From NCBI GenBank assembly GCA_026413225.1, contig CM048591.1:38471803-38535802 (forward strand): 64,000 bases of DNA, written 5' to 3'. This DNA comes from Otis tarda. Taxonomy: Eukaryota; Chordata; Aves; Otidiformes; Otididae. A program made the position numbers and the translations under genes. The notes beneath the pieces were generated by a model, which saw only the letters and a program-made list of their open reading frames with translations, ran no database searches and had not been told where the DNA came from. Shown here in pieces: positions 26,801 to 37,180 of this stretch (positions are counted from its first letter, which is position 1; each line of letters starts with the position of its first letter).

Positions 26801-29590
26801 AAGAAAACCAAAATCAAACACACTCCTACCCCCAAATAAAAAAAAAAAAACGACAAAAAACCTAACTGACTAAATATCAAGTTATTTCAGTTAGATATTC
26901 CATGTTAACCGATTAAAGTGATTACATTGAAATGAGAAAACTTTGGACCTACAGCTGTCAGTCAGACATTTTTTATGAGCCTTTAGGCATGACTTGTGAG
27001 ACCTGCAATCTTCCATGTATTGAAACAAAAATCAAGTAATCCATTCAAGTAAACGACACATCCTCATTCCCAGCCTATAAGCAGCATCATAATTTATAGA
27101 CGGTTTAAGACTTTTAACAAAGCCTTAATGAACACTAATATTTCCCTCTAGACTATTTTTAACTTGGCTGCTTTAATTCTATATCATGTGAAAAGCAATA
27201 TATAAAACTATTTTTTCCTTACTGACTTTACACCTTGTGTATTTTCAGAGTCTCAGCATGTTGGCTTAAGTTGCAGCTCAGCTATGATTCTTAATTCTTA
27301 AGGAGTTTTCCTCAGAGGAAGGAATATGTTTATTATTGTGACAAACATCATTTATTGTCAAGTATCATGAATGCCCAGACACTTAAACTCTCCTTAAATT
27401 ATTTTGTGAAATTTGTTTATGTGGAAATATAGAGAGGACAAAACAGCTCACACAGGCCTAGGAACAATAACCCCTTAACACCAAAATGGCACCTTCAGCT
27501 ATTTCCTTGCTTTTATCTGTCAGCTTCTGTTACTGAAATGCCATTACAATAAATGTCCCCTTCCCATTTTTTTTTTGCACCAAATAGAATGATAGTTCTC
27601 CTACATAATGGGATGAATCACTCCCAGATTTTGAGCCATATTTGTGTCTCAAACTGTACCCTTTGTACACTAAAATTATGACTGAAAATATCTGAGAACA
27701 GATTTCCAAACTAGGGGATGGATATAGCTTATGTAGCTCCTTTTACTATAATTCACCCACATCCCTTTACACATGGCATCCTTCATGGAATCATAAGGTA
27801 TGGAGTGGAAAACTTAGCTCTTTTCACAATAGGACATATCTGATTTGCCAAAATGACATGACACTGTTGCATTAGTAACATGAAAGGCTTTTATCTTGCT
27901 CAGAGACACACATACTATAGTCGTTTCAATAGATGAAATGTCAAACTGCTTGGGAGTATCAGTTGTGACATATAGACAAGTAATTGCCTTAGGAACCTCT
28001 AAGGTAGTGAGTCTAAGATACAGTAAATGCAGAGCTGACTAATGCAGATGCTGCATTTTACACCTATTAGAGGAAGTGAAAAAAAAAGGAAAAAAACCAA
28101 CCAAACAAACAATCCACCCTAGCAGTTTCTGTGAGAAATAAAGTAAAATTGTAGCTACTTAAAAACTAAAATCCCTTCACATTTGATCAGAGACCTCCCT
28201 TACACTCATCCTCGTGAGACTGGTCCCACTTGTAAATATTTTATCAGTTACTATGGATACGTCAGTCCTCATTCTTCCATAGTCCTTTGACTGACCAAGA
28301 GAATACAGTTGTGTTACATATGACATGGACCAGCCTATTACACTTTCATAAAATGGAGTAAAAAATAACATAAATTTAAAATTCAAATTATCCTAAAGTA
28401 TTACCTAAAAATAGTTTTGCAGAAATAAATTTTTAAACATGAATTTTTAGAATGTAAAAGCTTAGCTGCAAGATATAAATATATCAAAGACATTTTCCAT
28501 AAAGTGTGAAATATGCTAAATCTTTACATTAAAACTTGGACTAATGTACTGCTACTAAAATACTGTACTATTTTAAAAAAAATACTCATTTACCTCATAA
28601 AGGTATAGACACAGATGTTATTGGTACTGATACCTGTGATGCAGCCTTCTGCTCCAAAGTTTGTTTTATTTAAGATCTTTCTGTGTAGAATCTATGCCCT
28701 TAGATTACCTTAATTTCTCCAATTTGGAGGCCTCATGCTAGACAACATGGTAGAAATCAATACAGTTTTGTAAACTGCCTGATTGATTAACTTTCATTGA
28801 CGTATGATAGAAATGTCAGACTCAGTTTTTTTTTCCTTCTTCCCTTATAATCAACAGTCCTTAATAAATGAGCATAACAAATGCTAGGATGCAAGTACAA
28901 AAGATCATTAGTTTCAAGATTCTCAGATCAAAAGAGCACTGAACTGGTTTAACTCTATGAAAAAAAAGGTTAATGACCTTTTGGTAACCTCTGACATGGT
29001 GGTAAAAAAAAATAAAATAAAAAAGAAAGCTTTTTTATTTTAGCATTCTAATTAAATAGGAATTTTAGCTGCGACTGTTAGTGATTCATCCTTTTGTTAG
29101 TATTTTGTTTGGAGTTGATGTCTCATTAAGAAAACTATGTAGATAAAATATAAAAGTAACATTGATAAGCCTGTAAAATTCAGGACTTCATGACATAAAA
29201 GATCCATATTCAACTTCAATTTTATCACTTACGTTACGAAGAACTTTTTAATGCTTATAAAACAGTCCTAGTCATGATCATAGCTAAGTTATAATAATTT
29301 TATTACATTCTTCACCTTACTGCAATTATAACTCAGCTGAAAATGAACTCTGAAGAGTGCATTCTGAATAATAATCAACATGAATAATACAAGTTTATTA
29401 TTAAAAGGATTCAAAACAAACAGATCCCTACAAGGATATTTTTTTAGATTAATCCTTTTAAAATTTTCAGACTAGAAGTAACCAACATCATAAGATAAAT
29501 TAACTTTTATCTACCTTCCCTTTAGAGAAGCTTTGACATGTGCAAAATGTGATGTTATTAAAGCTTATTATTTAAGTCTGCAACACCTAT
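23863..29590. other. Gene-free AT-rich sequence
   Basis: No gene is recognised. Poly-A runs occur at 24165-24179 and 26838-26850. A pyrimidine-rich segment at about 26110-26420 gives a spurious hydrophobic 67-codon frame. From about 29040 on the sequence is again rich in TAAT/ATTA cores without tandem repetition, leading into the hairpin at 29591. Confidence 0.6.
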
Positions 29591-29656
29591 TAAACCTGAA
29601 TGGCACTAGTATGACTATATTTTTTTAATTGTCATTAATTGCCATTCAGGAGTTTA
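29591..29656. ncRNA. Candidate microRNA-precursor-like hairpin
   Basis: The 5' arm 29591-29605 (TAAACCTGAATGGCA) pairs fully with the 3' arm 29640-29656 (TGCCATTCAGG, a 2-nt AG bulge, then TTTA), giving 15 base pairs. After an internal loop of 5 and 4 nt, a further 5 pairs (ATGAC 29611-29615 with GTCAT 29631-29635) close a 15-nt T-rich loop. The total of about 66 nt and 20 pairs resembles an animal pre-miRNA. Either strand could be transcribed. No known microRNA is recognised and there is no expression evidence. It could equally be a degenerate palindromic transposon. Confidence 0.3.
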
Positions 29657-30659
29657 AAGAATTTTTGCAAACAAGAGATCTGAATCTTCCTGCACTTTTA
29701 TTAGTTTGACCATACCGAAATCTAAGTCCCATTTGTAGACAGCTTGGTAAAATCAGTAGAGTAAACCAAGATTTAGAAATATTTCAGACAATATTCTAAA
29801 TGCTACTGCTGCAAATCAAATCAACTAGGTCAACTAAATCAATAATCAACAACACTCAGGTTATTACAGACCTACTTCAGCTGCTCATCAAGAGTTGACG
29901 TTTCCTGAGCTGCTAGGAAGATTTTCCTAAAGTACTACCTGATGGAAAAATCTGTTCCTCAAATGTGCTCATTTAGAACTGAAATAATCTAACTGTATGA
30001 AGTTAGGTGAGGTTACCTGGGTTTCGTTGAAAAAATGGTAGGTTATTTACATAATCTTCATGTTGACAATGTTATTGCTGTCCCGTCAGTTCAGAGCTGA
30101 AAGTGGTCCCATGCAATGACTTACTCCAAAATATTTTACTGAAATTGAGTCCAGCCTCATGAGTTTCTGCTTAAAAATATTTTCTATCAGTTTATGCACA
30201 TCTTGCTGAACAACACTGTAATACAACAAATTAATATATCGCAAGGTTTTATTGCCCATTTTCTGAGCAGCAAAGTCCAAATATCCTTTTCTGTGAAAGA
30301 TAATTTCTAAAATTTCTTCCTCATAAACTCACAAGCAGACTCAGAGTCCAAATATTTATATCACAATTGCCAAAGTCTTATGACAGTCAACGATATCCTT
30401 AGAGTAAATATTTAAGTACTTTTTTACCTCATGATTATTAATGTAATCTCAACAAAAGTTTAGATGTTAAAGAAAATATTTTGGAATATTTTAATTATAT
30501 GAGAGTCATTGTTTTATTTGTTTGAGAGATGTTCCCTATGTTTAAAGTAGATATTGCACTAGAAGGTAAGATGACTCACATAGTGAGGTGATGTTTCTTT
30601 TCATTCTGATGACAATATCACTCAACTGAATGGGAAAATTGTTCAGTTACTTGTTAAAA
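29657..30659. other. Gene-free AT-rich sequence
   Basis: No gene, classified repeat or RNA is recognised. The only frame of note is 64 codons on the minus strand (30086-30280), without motif. Confidence 0.6.
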
Positions 30660-31381
30660 ATGTGGTCTCCAGTTACCTGCAAAGTAACACTGCGAGGCAA
30701 CAACAGGTGGAGGACCCTGAATAATACCCTGCCCTTGCTCCTCCCAAACCTATCGTAGGAGCCCTCAGCCTCTGGACATTATAGTGAGTCAGCAGGAACA
30801 GCTCCCCTGGTCAACTTTGGGACTAAGATGAGTAGCCTGGAGGTAGGGGACACACTATTGGATGCAGGGGGAATGCCTCTAGGGACTGTACAAGAATTGT
30901 TACAGGATGTTTTGGGGAGCCAACTAAGGAAAGAGTTGTCTCTGGGGATGAACAAGTGTGGCAAAATAGAGACACAATTGGATAAAAGAGGCTGGTCATG
31001 TGTGAAGCACTCAGTAAGCTTGTTTGGTGTGCCCTACACCTGATCAGCACAGCCTGTCCTGTCTTATTTAATTCCATTTCTAACTCTTTCTCAGGTGAAG
31101 GCTTTCTATACTTGGTGCATGTGTGTATATGGAGTGCTGCAACTATTGTCAGACGATGGGTTGGAGGGCCCATATGTCTGTTGTACCAGGAAACTGAGTG
31201 AGTGGGTATGCAAGTGTGATCACTAGTGAAGATGAAGCTGGACCAGCTGGTGAGTAGGTGAAGTAACCTGGGAGCAAGGGTTTGAGCAGGTCTGTAACAG
31301 CAAGACCACGAAGGATTGGCTACTGGAGGACCAGAGGTGTCCTGGCCACATTGGAGGGGGTGTGTGTATGTATGTAAGCAT

Positions 31382-31413
<32 letters not shown>

Positions 31414-31880
31414 ATATGCACGTGTGTGTGCATGCATATTCGCATGTAAGTGACATGGTCTCTACCTGCAACTGCAGCAGTGCTGTGGCCTCAGGGGTTG
31501 ATATGCCCAGGTGCCAGAAACAGAGGATACTGGGATCCAGTGGCAGCTACTGGACACACCAAGTGTATAAGCCCCAGTGCTGAAGGGGTCTGCATTGTCC
31601 ATATGTATATCTACATTTTTACCAGCAGACCTCCATCTTGCTCATTCAGAGAGAAGAATAGGATGATGCTGTTGTTGCCGTTCGTACTTGTGTGAATTTG
31701 TGAGCACTCTGTATGTCTGTCTAATATGTACAGCCAGCCATTTACATTTCTATACGTGTGGAGTACACCTATGCCTCGGCCTTACTACTGGTTGGACCTG
31801 GGATCATGGAGCTGTGGCATCTTTGCCACTGTTGGTCTTTCAGACTTGGCAACCTCTAACAAACACAAGCTAATGTTAAA
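30660..31880. repeat. Unclassified interspersed-repeat candidate
   Basis: The base composition changes sharply at about 30660 from AT-rich to roughly balanced, and changes back at about 31880 just before a CR1 end. The block contains a (TG)n tract, many frames on both strands at once (up to 204 codons on the minus strand through the CA-repeat), and no recognised protein domain. A 71-codon plus-strand frame (30828-31043) begins MSSLEVGDTLLDAGGMPLGT and reads like a decayed coding remnant, but I cannot assign it. I infer an old mobile element or LTR/internal fragment from composition, position and the neighbouring repeats. No terminal repeats or target duplication were found. Confidence 0.4.
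31384..31412. repeat. (TG)n microsatellite
   Basis: About fourteen uninterrupted GT units, followed by imperfect TG/CA alternation (GCATATGCACGTGTGTGTG) to about 31437. The alternating purine-pyrimidine tract can adopt Z-DNA and produces spurious C-V and H-T repeat frames on the two strands. Confidence 0.95.
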
Positions 31881-32030
31881 AATTATAAAAAACTATAAAA
31901 AATGTTGGATGCTTTCTTATAATTTAATTTATAGAATCATAGAATAGCTAGAGTTGGAAGGGACCTTTAAAGGTCATCTAGTCCAACACCCCTGCAAGGA
32001 GCAGGGACATCCCCAACTAGATCAGGTTGC

Positions 32031-32938
32031 TCAGAGCCCCATCCAACCTGGCCTTGAATGTTTCCAGGGACAGGGCGTCAACCACGTCTCTGGGCAACCT
32101 GTTCCAGTGTTCCACCAGCCTAATCGTAATTTTTTTTTCCTTATATCAAGTCTGAATCTACCTCTTTCTATTTTCAAACCATTACCCCTTGTCCTATCAC
32201 AACAGGTCTTGCTAAAGAGTTTCTCCTCATCTTTCCTATAAGCCCCCTTTAGGTACTGGAAGGCTGCTATAAGATCTCCCCAGAGCCTTCTCTTCTCCAG
32301 GCTGAACAGCCCCAACTCTCTCAGCCTGTCCTCATAGGAGAGGTGCTCCAGCCCTCTGATCATCTTCATGGCCCTCCTCTGGACTTGCTCCAACTGATCC
32401 ATGTCCTTCTTATGTTGGGGGCTCCAGAACTGGATGCAGTACTCCAGGTGGGCTCTCACCAGGGCAGAGTAGAGGGGCAGAATCACCTCCCTTGACCTGT
32501 TGGCCATGCTTCTTTTGATGCAGCCCAGGATGCAGTTGGCTTTCTGGACCGCAAAGGTGCATTGCTGGCTCATCTTGAGCTTCTCATCCACTGGTACCTC
32601 AAGTCCTTCTTGTCAGGGCTGCTCTCAATCCGTTCTCCACCCAGCCTGCATTTGGGCCTGGGATTGCCCTAACCAATGTACAGGACCTTTCACTTGGCCT
32701 TGTTGAACTTCATGGGGTTTGCACTGACTAGATGTTAAACAGGGTTGGGCCTAATATCGACCCTTGACAAACGCCACTTGTTACTGGTCTCCAGTTGGAC
32801 ATTATCCACTGAGTGGTCCATCAAATCCATGTCTCTCCAGTCTAGAGAAAAGGATGTCATGCGGGACAGCGTCAAATGCTTTGCAGAAATCCAGGTAGAT
32901 GACATCAGTTACTCGTTCCTTATCCACCGGTGCTGTAA
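32031..32938 (-). pseudogene. CR1 ORF2 reverse-transcriptase remnant
   Basis: Read on the minus strand, the segment from 32938 gives an RT core with [19 protein letters not shown], the first catalytic-aspartate region of non-LTR reverse transcriptases. A short W-x-PVTSG-like segment follows, and then the reading jumps to the MKFNKAK-like region. The expected block with the FADD catalytic box and thumb is absent, so the enzyme cannot work. Downstream, a 186-codon open stretch (32591-32031) carries [12 protein letters not shown] and [18 protein letters not shown], which mark the CR1 C-terminal domain, and ends in the 3' UTR. No endonuclease domain is present. Start codons in these frames are accidental. 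Confidence 0.88.
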
Positions 32939-32943
32939 CCCCA

Positions 32944-33567
32944 TATCCTGGTTTTGGCAGGGATGGAGATAATTTTCCTCTCAGTAGCCAGTGTGTTTTG
33001 GATTTTGTTTGTGAAGAATGTTGATTAAACACCCTGATGATGTGAGTTGTTAATGAGACCAAGGACAGTGTCCGGCTTTCCAAGTCTCACTAATTTGCAG
33101 ATGCAGGAAGCTGGGAGAAAGACAGACAGAATAATTGACCCAAACTGGCCAAAGAGAGTATTCCATGCCATAAATGTCATGCTCAGTATATAAGTGGGGG
33201 TAGCCCATGGAGGGGGTGCATCCATTTTTCCATCTTCTCTCTCTTGCTCGCTTGCATCGTTCCCTCTACTTTGCTCACTTGCTTTTGCTGCTTTGCTTGC
33301 TGCTTAGTTTCAATTCTGTGATCGCTGCTCAGGATGGGCTGTATCAGTCATCGGGACATCAGATGGTGAGATATGGTGCATTGTTCATTTTGTATAATTT
33401 AATATGCTTATGTTCTGTTATTATTGTATTTTTCCTTTGCTATTCTAGTAAACTGTCTTCATCTCAACCCATGAGTTTTCCTTTCTTCCCAATTTCTCTC
33501 CCCCATCCCACTGGGGAAGGGGAGGGGGAGTGAGAAACTGTGTAGTGACTCAGGCTAAACCACCACA
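32944..33567 (+). mobile_element. Solo LTR, family A copy 1 (ERVL-like)
   Basis: A 624-bp LTR starts tatcctggttttggcaggg (TG mutated to TA) and ends in accaccaca. A TATATAA box lies at 33187-33193, preceded by the conserved block at 33149-33168, and the U5-like end carries a C-rich then G-rich segment (ctcccccatcccactgggga). It sits inside the CR1 at 31931-33698. The left flank cccca (32939-32943) faces ctctg (33568-33572), which would be the same 5-bp duplication after three transitions. No internal retroviral sequence adjoins it, so it is a solo LTR left by recombination. The frame at 33207-33533 is a shadow of the LTR. Confidence 0.9.
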
Positions 33568-33698
33568 CTCTGTCATAGAAGGCCACCAAATTAGTCAGGC
33601 ATGATGTGCCCTTAGTGAAATTGTGTGGCTGTCACTAATCAGCTCCTTATATTCCATGTGCCTTAAAATGGTTTTCAGGAGAATCTGCTCCATGGCCT

Positions 33699-33945
33699 CA
33701 CATTTAGAGAAATTAAGGAAAAAAGCAGGAATGAAGCTTAACCATCAAGTATGTAATTTTGTGTATTGTTAGCCTCCTTCCCTACTCTTTCTAACTCCAG
33801 GACTTTCACTCTAGACTATCTTTCTTCCTTACCTTTTCTGTATGCTTTCTTTCCCTCCTTTGACTTAAAGAGCATAAACCATCTTTCACACGCCTTTTCC
33901 CTCACTAGTTCTAGGGACAAATTCAAGCCTTTTTGATACTAGATA
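33699..33945. other. Short unique spacer between two CR1 copies
   Basis: Pyrimidine-rich unique DNA with no gene or repeat recognised. Confidence 0.6.
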
Positions 33946-34140
33946 TTAGAATCATAAAATCATAGGATCATTAGGGTTGGAAGGGACCTTTAAATGTCAT
34001 CTAGTCCAACACCCCTGCAAGGAGCAAGGACATCTTCAACTAGATCAGGTTGCTCAGAGCCCCATCCAATCTGGCCTTGAATGTTTCCAGGGATGAGGCA
34101 TCCACCACCTCTCTGGGCAGCCTGTGCCGGTGTTCTACCA
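33946..34140 (-). mobile_element. CR1 LINE 3' end
   Basis: Antisense CR1 3' end. It begins with three degenerate octamers (agaatcataaaatcatagg), continues through agggttggaagggaccttta and ctagtccaacacccctgcaa, and breaks off in the ORF2 tail at tgttctacca. It is about 195 bp long and closely similar to the 3' part of the copy ending at 31931, though a separate insertion. Confidence 0.95.
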
Positions 34141-36044
34141 TGTGTTCTATATGTCTTTATTAAGACATAATAAGACGTATACAATGTCAATATGGCTGAA
34201 GCCACACTCCAAAGTGCTCATGAGAGTTAAAACAAGTAGAAAGCCAGTTCCCAGTATCTCTCCATTTCCTAGAAGTCAGTCTTTCTGGATGACTGTTTAT
34301 CTGAGTGTAACTCTTTTAAAGAATGATTGTGCACCTCTTATAATAACATAGCTTCTCAGAATTCAACCACTGAGTTACTACTTGTGATATTTTATGCTAT
34401 ATCATGCTAGTGTCGTACGAGTGTCTCTCAGGCTTCTGGGGAGTCGTATCTAGCAGAAGGTTTCAAACCTAAAGTTCAGTGAGATTCAAAACTCACTCTG
34501 CTTAAGAAGTTCATTATTCTAATTGCAAAGGAGGAGATTTTAAATATTTTTAGTTGGTGAATATATCTAATCTGCTTCATGTTATAAATAATAATAAAAA
34601 ATTATTTGGTAAATAAGATTAAAACTAATCCATAGAAAGATAAAAGAGCACTTCAGGTTTGATGGAGGTAGTGCAGAAGGAAAATCCCAAACCACAAATT
34701 TTGACTTAAACATTTCCTATATTTTAATGTGTTAGATGAAAGATTTATATTTGGCAAACTGCAGCTGAACTTCAAAAACATAGTTTGGGAGGAAGCTAAA
34801 ATCTTTCAAAGGTCATATTTGAAGGGAAAAGGGAGAGTGTAAAGAGTCAAGGCTAAGGAATTCCATTGGTACTTCAGATTAAATCACCCTCAGGTTTCTC
34901 CTGATTAAATAAAGTCAAAACTAACCATATGAAAATAATGTCCAGTCAGAAATGGTATATTATAATATATAATAGTGCCATAATATTAAAAAATGACATA
35001 TATTTTATTCTTTAAATAAAGAGATCTTGAAATTATCTAGGTAAAAACAAAAACAAAAACCAAAACCCTGTTGAATAAAATGTGCTTTTTATTTAAAAAA
35101 AATTCAAGCAAGCGCAAATACATCTTACCACTTTGAGTAGACTTTTCATTAAAATATAATATCCTTTTTTTTTTTTGCCAAGTTATGTATGTAGCAATTA
35201 TTATTTTACCTGCAACTTCTCTTCTGTCAATAATATTCTTGGCAGTTGAGAAGGAGGGGGTGGACTAGATGATATCAAGAGGCTTATGCCAGTCTAATTA
35301 TTCTGTGATAAATAAAAGAAAGTTCCTAGACCTCCAAATATACATTAGCAGAGATAGTGAATCTATTTGTTTTACTGGAAAACGTGAAAGCTGCAGTAGA
35401 GCAGGAAAGACTTTTTGGTTACTTACTTGTCACTAGAGGCAATTGCAGGTAAGTGAAAAGAGAGGTTTGTTCTCCAGGGAAAAGATATCATGTCTAGCAT
35501 GACTGAGTCAGAGCAATGTTTGCATTCTTCTCTTGCAGTTTTATTGCCCTCTTTGCATCATATGATGAACCTTGTAATTGTTAAGTTGCCTTTTCTTTTT
35601 TCCTATAGTTTTACAGGTATGGGCAATCATTGCTAACAATCATTCAATCACAGCAGAGAAAACACAGATGAAAATATTCTCGATCTGATTAAAATTTTTT
35701 TTTTCTTTCTTTTTTTTTCCTTCCTCTAGCTGTACTTCACCTACTGTCATTCTAGAATTTACTGATCCTAGAAATTTTCTCTGGGATATTCATTTAATGA
35801 TAAATGCTAGTTAAATATTGTTCTTGCTGTTAAGTTTTAATTAGTCAGTGCTCCTTCTTATAAAAAAAAAATGTTCTGTTATGGTTAAGAATCCTTTAAT
35901 TTACTCATATAATAGTTGCCTTTTCTGCCTTGTCTTCCTTGATAGTACTTAGCACCATTTGACAGTTCATCCTAAATTAAGATAGATACTTGCATTAATT
36001 GCATAGTCATGTGAGGGAATCTATAGAGTTTGATGAGCTTATGT
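34141..36044. other. Gene-free AT-rich sequence
   Basis: No gene. Contains one old CR1 scrap (35250-35311) and poly-T at 35165-35177 and 35695-35720. A perfect donor-like string CAGGTAAGT at 35446-35454 has no convincing upstream acceptor. Confidence 0.6.
35250..35311 (+). mobile_element. Old CR1 3' scrap
   Basis: The segment ggtggactagatgatatcaa (35259-35278), then agtctaattattctgtgata, matches the final portion of an older CR1 subfamily in sense orientation. About 60 bp, strongly diverged, with no clear octamer array. Confidence 0.7.
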
Positions 36045-37180
36045 TGTGATTTTGCTTAGTGGGGGGGGGCCTAAGGTGGCAGCTTCTGTCGGAAACTGCT
36101 AGAAGTTGCTCCCCTTTGTTCACTGGAGTTGGCCGGGCCTAGGGCAGACCTGCTGCTGGCCAAGGCCAAATCGATTGGTAGCAGAATGTTCTGTGATAAC
36201 GCCTCTGCGATAATGTATTTAAGAAGGGGAAAACAGGAAAAAAAAAAAAAAAAAAAAGAAGAGAAGATGTGAAGAAGCTGAGTGTGGGCCTCGTGGGCCT
36301 TGCAGGCCTCACCCTCTGGCCTCTTGCCAGGCAGCTGACTGGGTCCAACTTGGCCCGGCCTGGCTGCAAGAAGTGGAGAGGAGATGAGATGGATGATGTG
36401 AAGAGATTCTGAGAGGCATCTGCCAGCCTGTTGTGAAGAACTTTTCTTATGAGAGGAACAGCTGCAGACACCAAGGTCAGTGAAGAAGGAGGGGGAGCAG
36501 TAATGCTGCTCCTGGCCAGAATTCCCCTGCAGCCTGTGGTGCAGCCCATGGTGAAGAAGGTTGTCCTCCTGCAGCCCACGGAGGCCCACGGAGGAGCAGA
36601 GATCCATCTGCAGCCCATGGAGGACCCCACGTTGGGGCAGGCGGATGCCTGAAGGAGGCTGTGGCCCATGGAGGGCCCACTGGGGCAGCTGTTCTGGAGG
36701 GACTGCACCCCATGGAAGAGATGACCCACACCGGAGCAGTTTCACAAAGGACTGTGGCATATGGGTGGGACCCCACAATGGAGCAGGGAAGGAATGTGAG
36801 GAGTTCTTCCCCTGACCATGAAGCAGCGGCGTAAAACAATGTATGATGAACTGACGGCAACCCCCATTCCCTCTTCCCCCCTGTGCTGCTCCGGGGGGGA
36901 GGAGGTGGTAGAGATAATGTTAAGCTTGGGAAGAGGGAGGGGTGGAGGGAGGTTATCTTGTTCTCTGTCTCATTATCCTGCTGTTTTTAGGAATAAATGA
37001 ATAGTTTTCCTCAAGTTGAGTCTGTTTTTGCCTGTGACAGTAACTTCAAGGATTTCTCCCTGTCCTTATCTCAAACCTCGAGCCGTTTTTCTTATATTAT
37101 CTCCCCCTGTTCTTTTGGAGGGTGGGGGGAGTGAGAGAGAGACTGCGTAGTCCGGTCCTGATCGAGGCTGAACTATGACA
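36045..37180 (+). mobile_element. Solo LTR, family B copy 1 (ERV)
   Basis: About 1136 bp homologous along its length to 42591-43666. Landmarks are a TATTTAA box at 36216-36222, a poly-A stretch at about 36240-36257, a GC-rich array of cagcccatggagg-like units (about 36527-36790), a G-quadruplex-like segment (36928-36949), AATAAA at 36992-36997 and a U5 end finishing ggctgaactatgaca. The 5' end is less certain: it starts tgtgattttgcttagt and has lost a few bases against copy 2. No clear target duplication is visible (right flank gatag). Overlapping frames of up to 235 codons on the minus strand are artefacts of the GC-rich array. Confidence 0.85.

Larger units (their letters stand above)
31931..33698 (-). 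mobile_element. CR1 LINE, long copy, interrupted by an LTR
   Basis: A minus-strand CR1 runs from about 33698 (5' side) to the terminal catagaat octamers at about 31931. It is split by a family A LTR at 32944-33567: the reverse transcriptase reading resumes on the far side with the complement of a TNLV-type segment (tctgtcatagaaggccacca, 33570-33589). About 1.1 kb of CR1 sequence is present. It retains part of the reverse transcriptase, then lacks a long internal segment, then keeps the C-terminal part and the 3' UTR. It is the most 5'-extended CR1 in the window. The LTR insertion must be younger than this copy. Confidence 0.93.

Noticed and set aside
30823-31437. A 204-codon minus-strand frame starting with histidine-threonine repeats.
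   Set aside because: The start is the complement of the (TG)n microsatellite. The remainder has no recognisable domain and overlaps other frames on both strands.
36071-36778. A 235-codon minus-strand frame, the longest in the window, with overlapping 196- and 127-codon frames.
   Set aside because: It lies wholly inside LTR family B copy 1. It is a product of the GC-rich tandem array, read antisense to the LTR, and the same array is open in several frames in copy 2.
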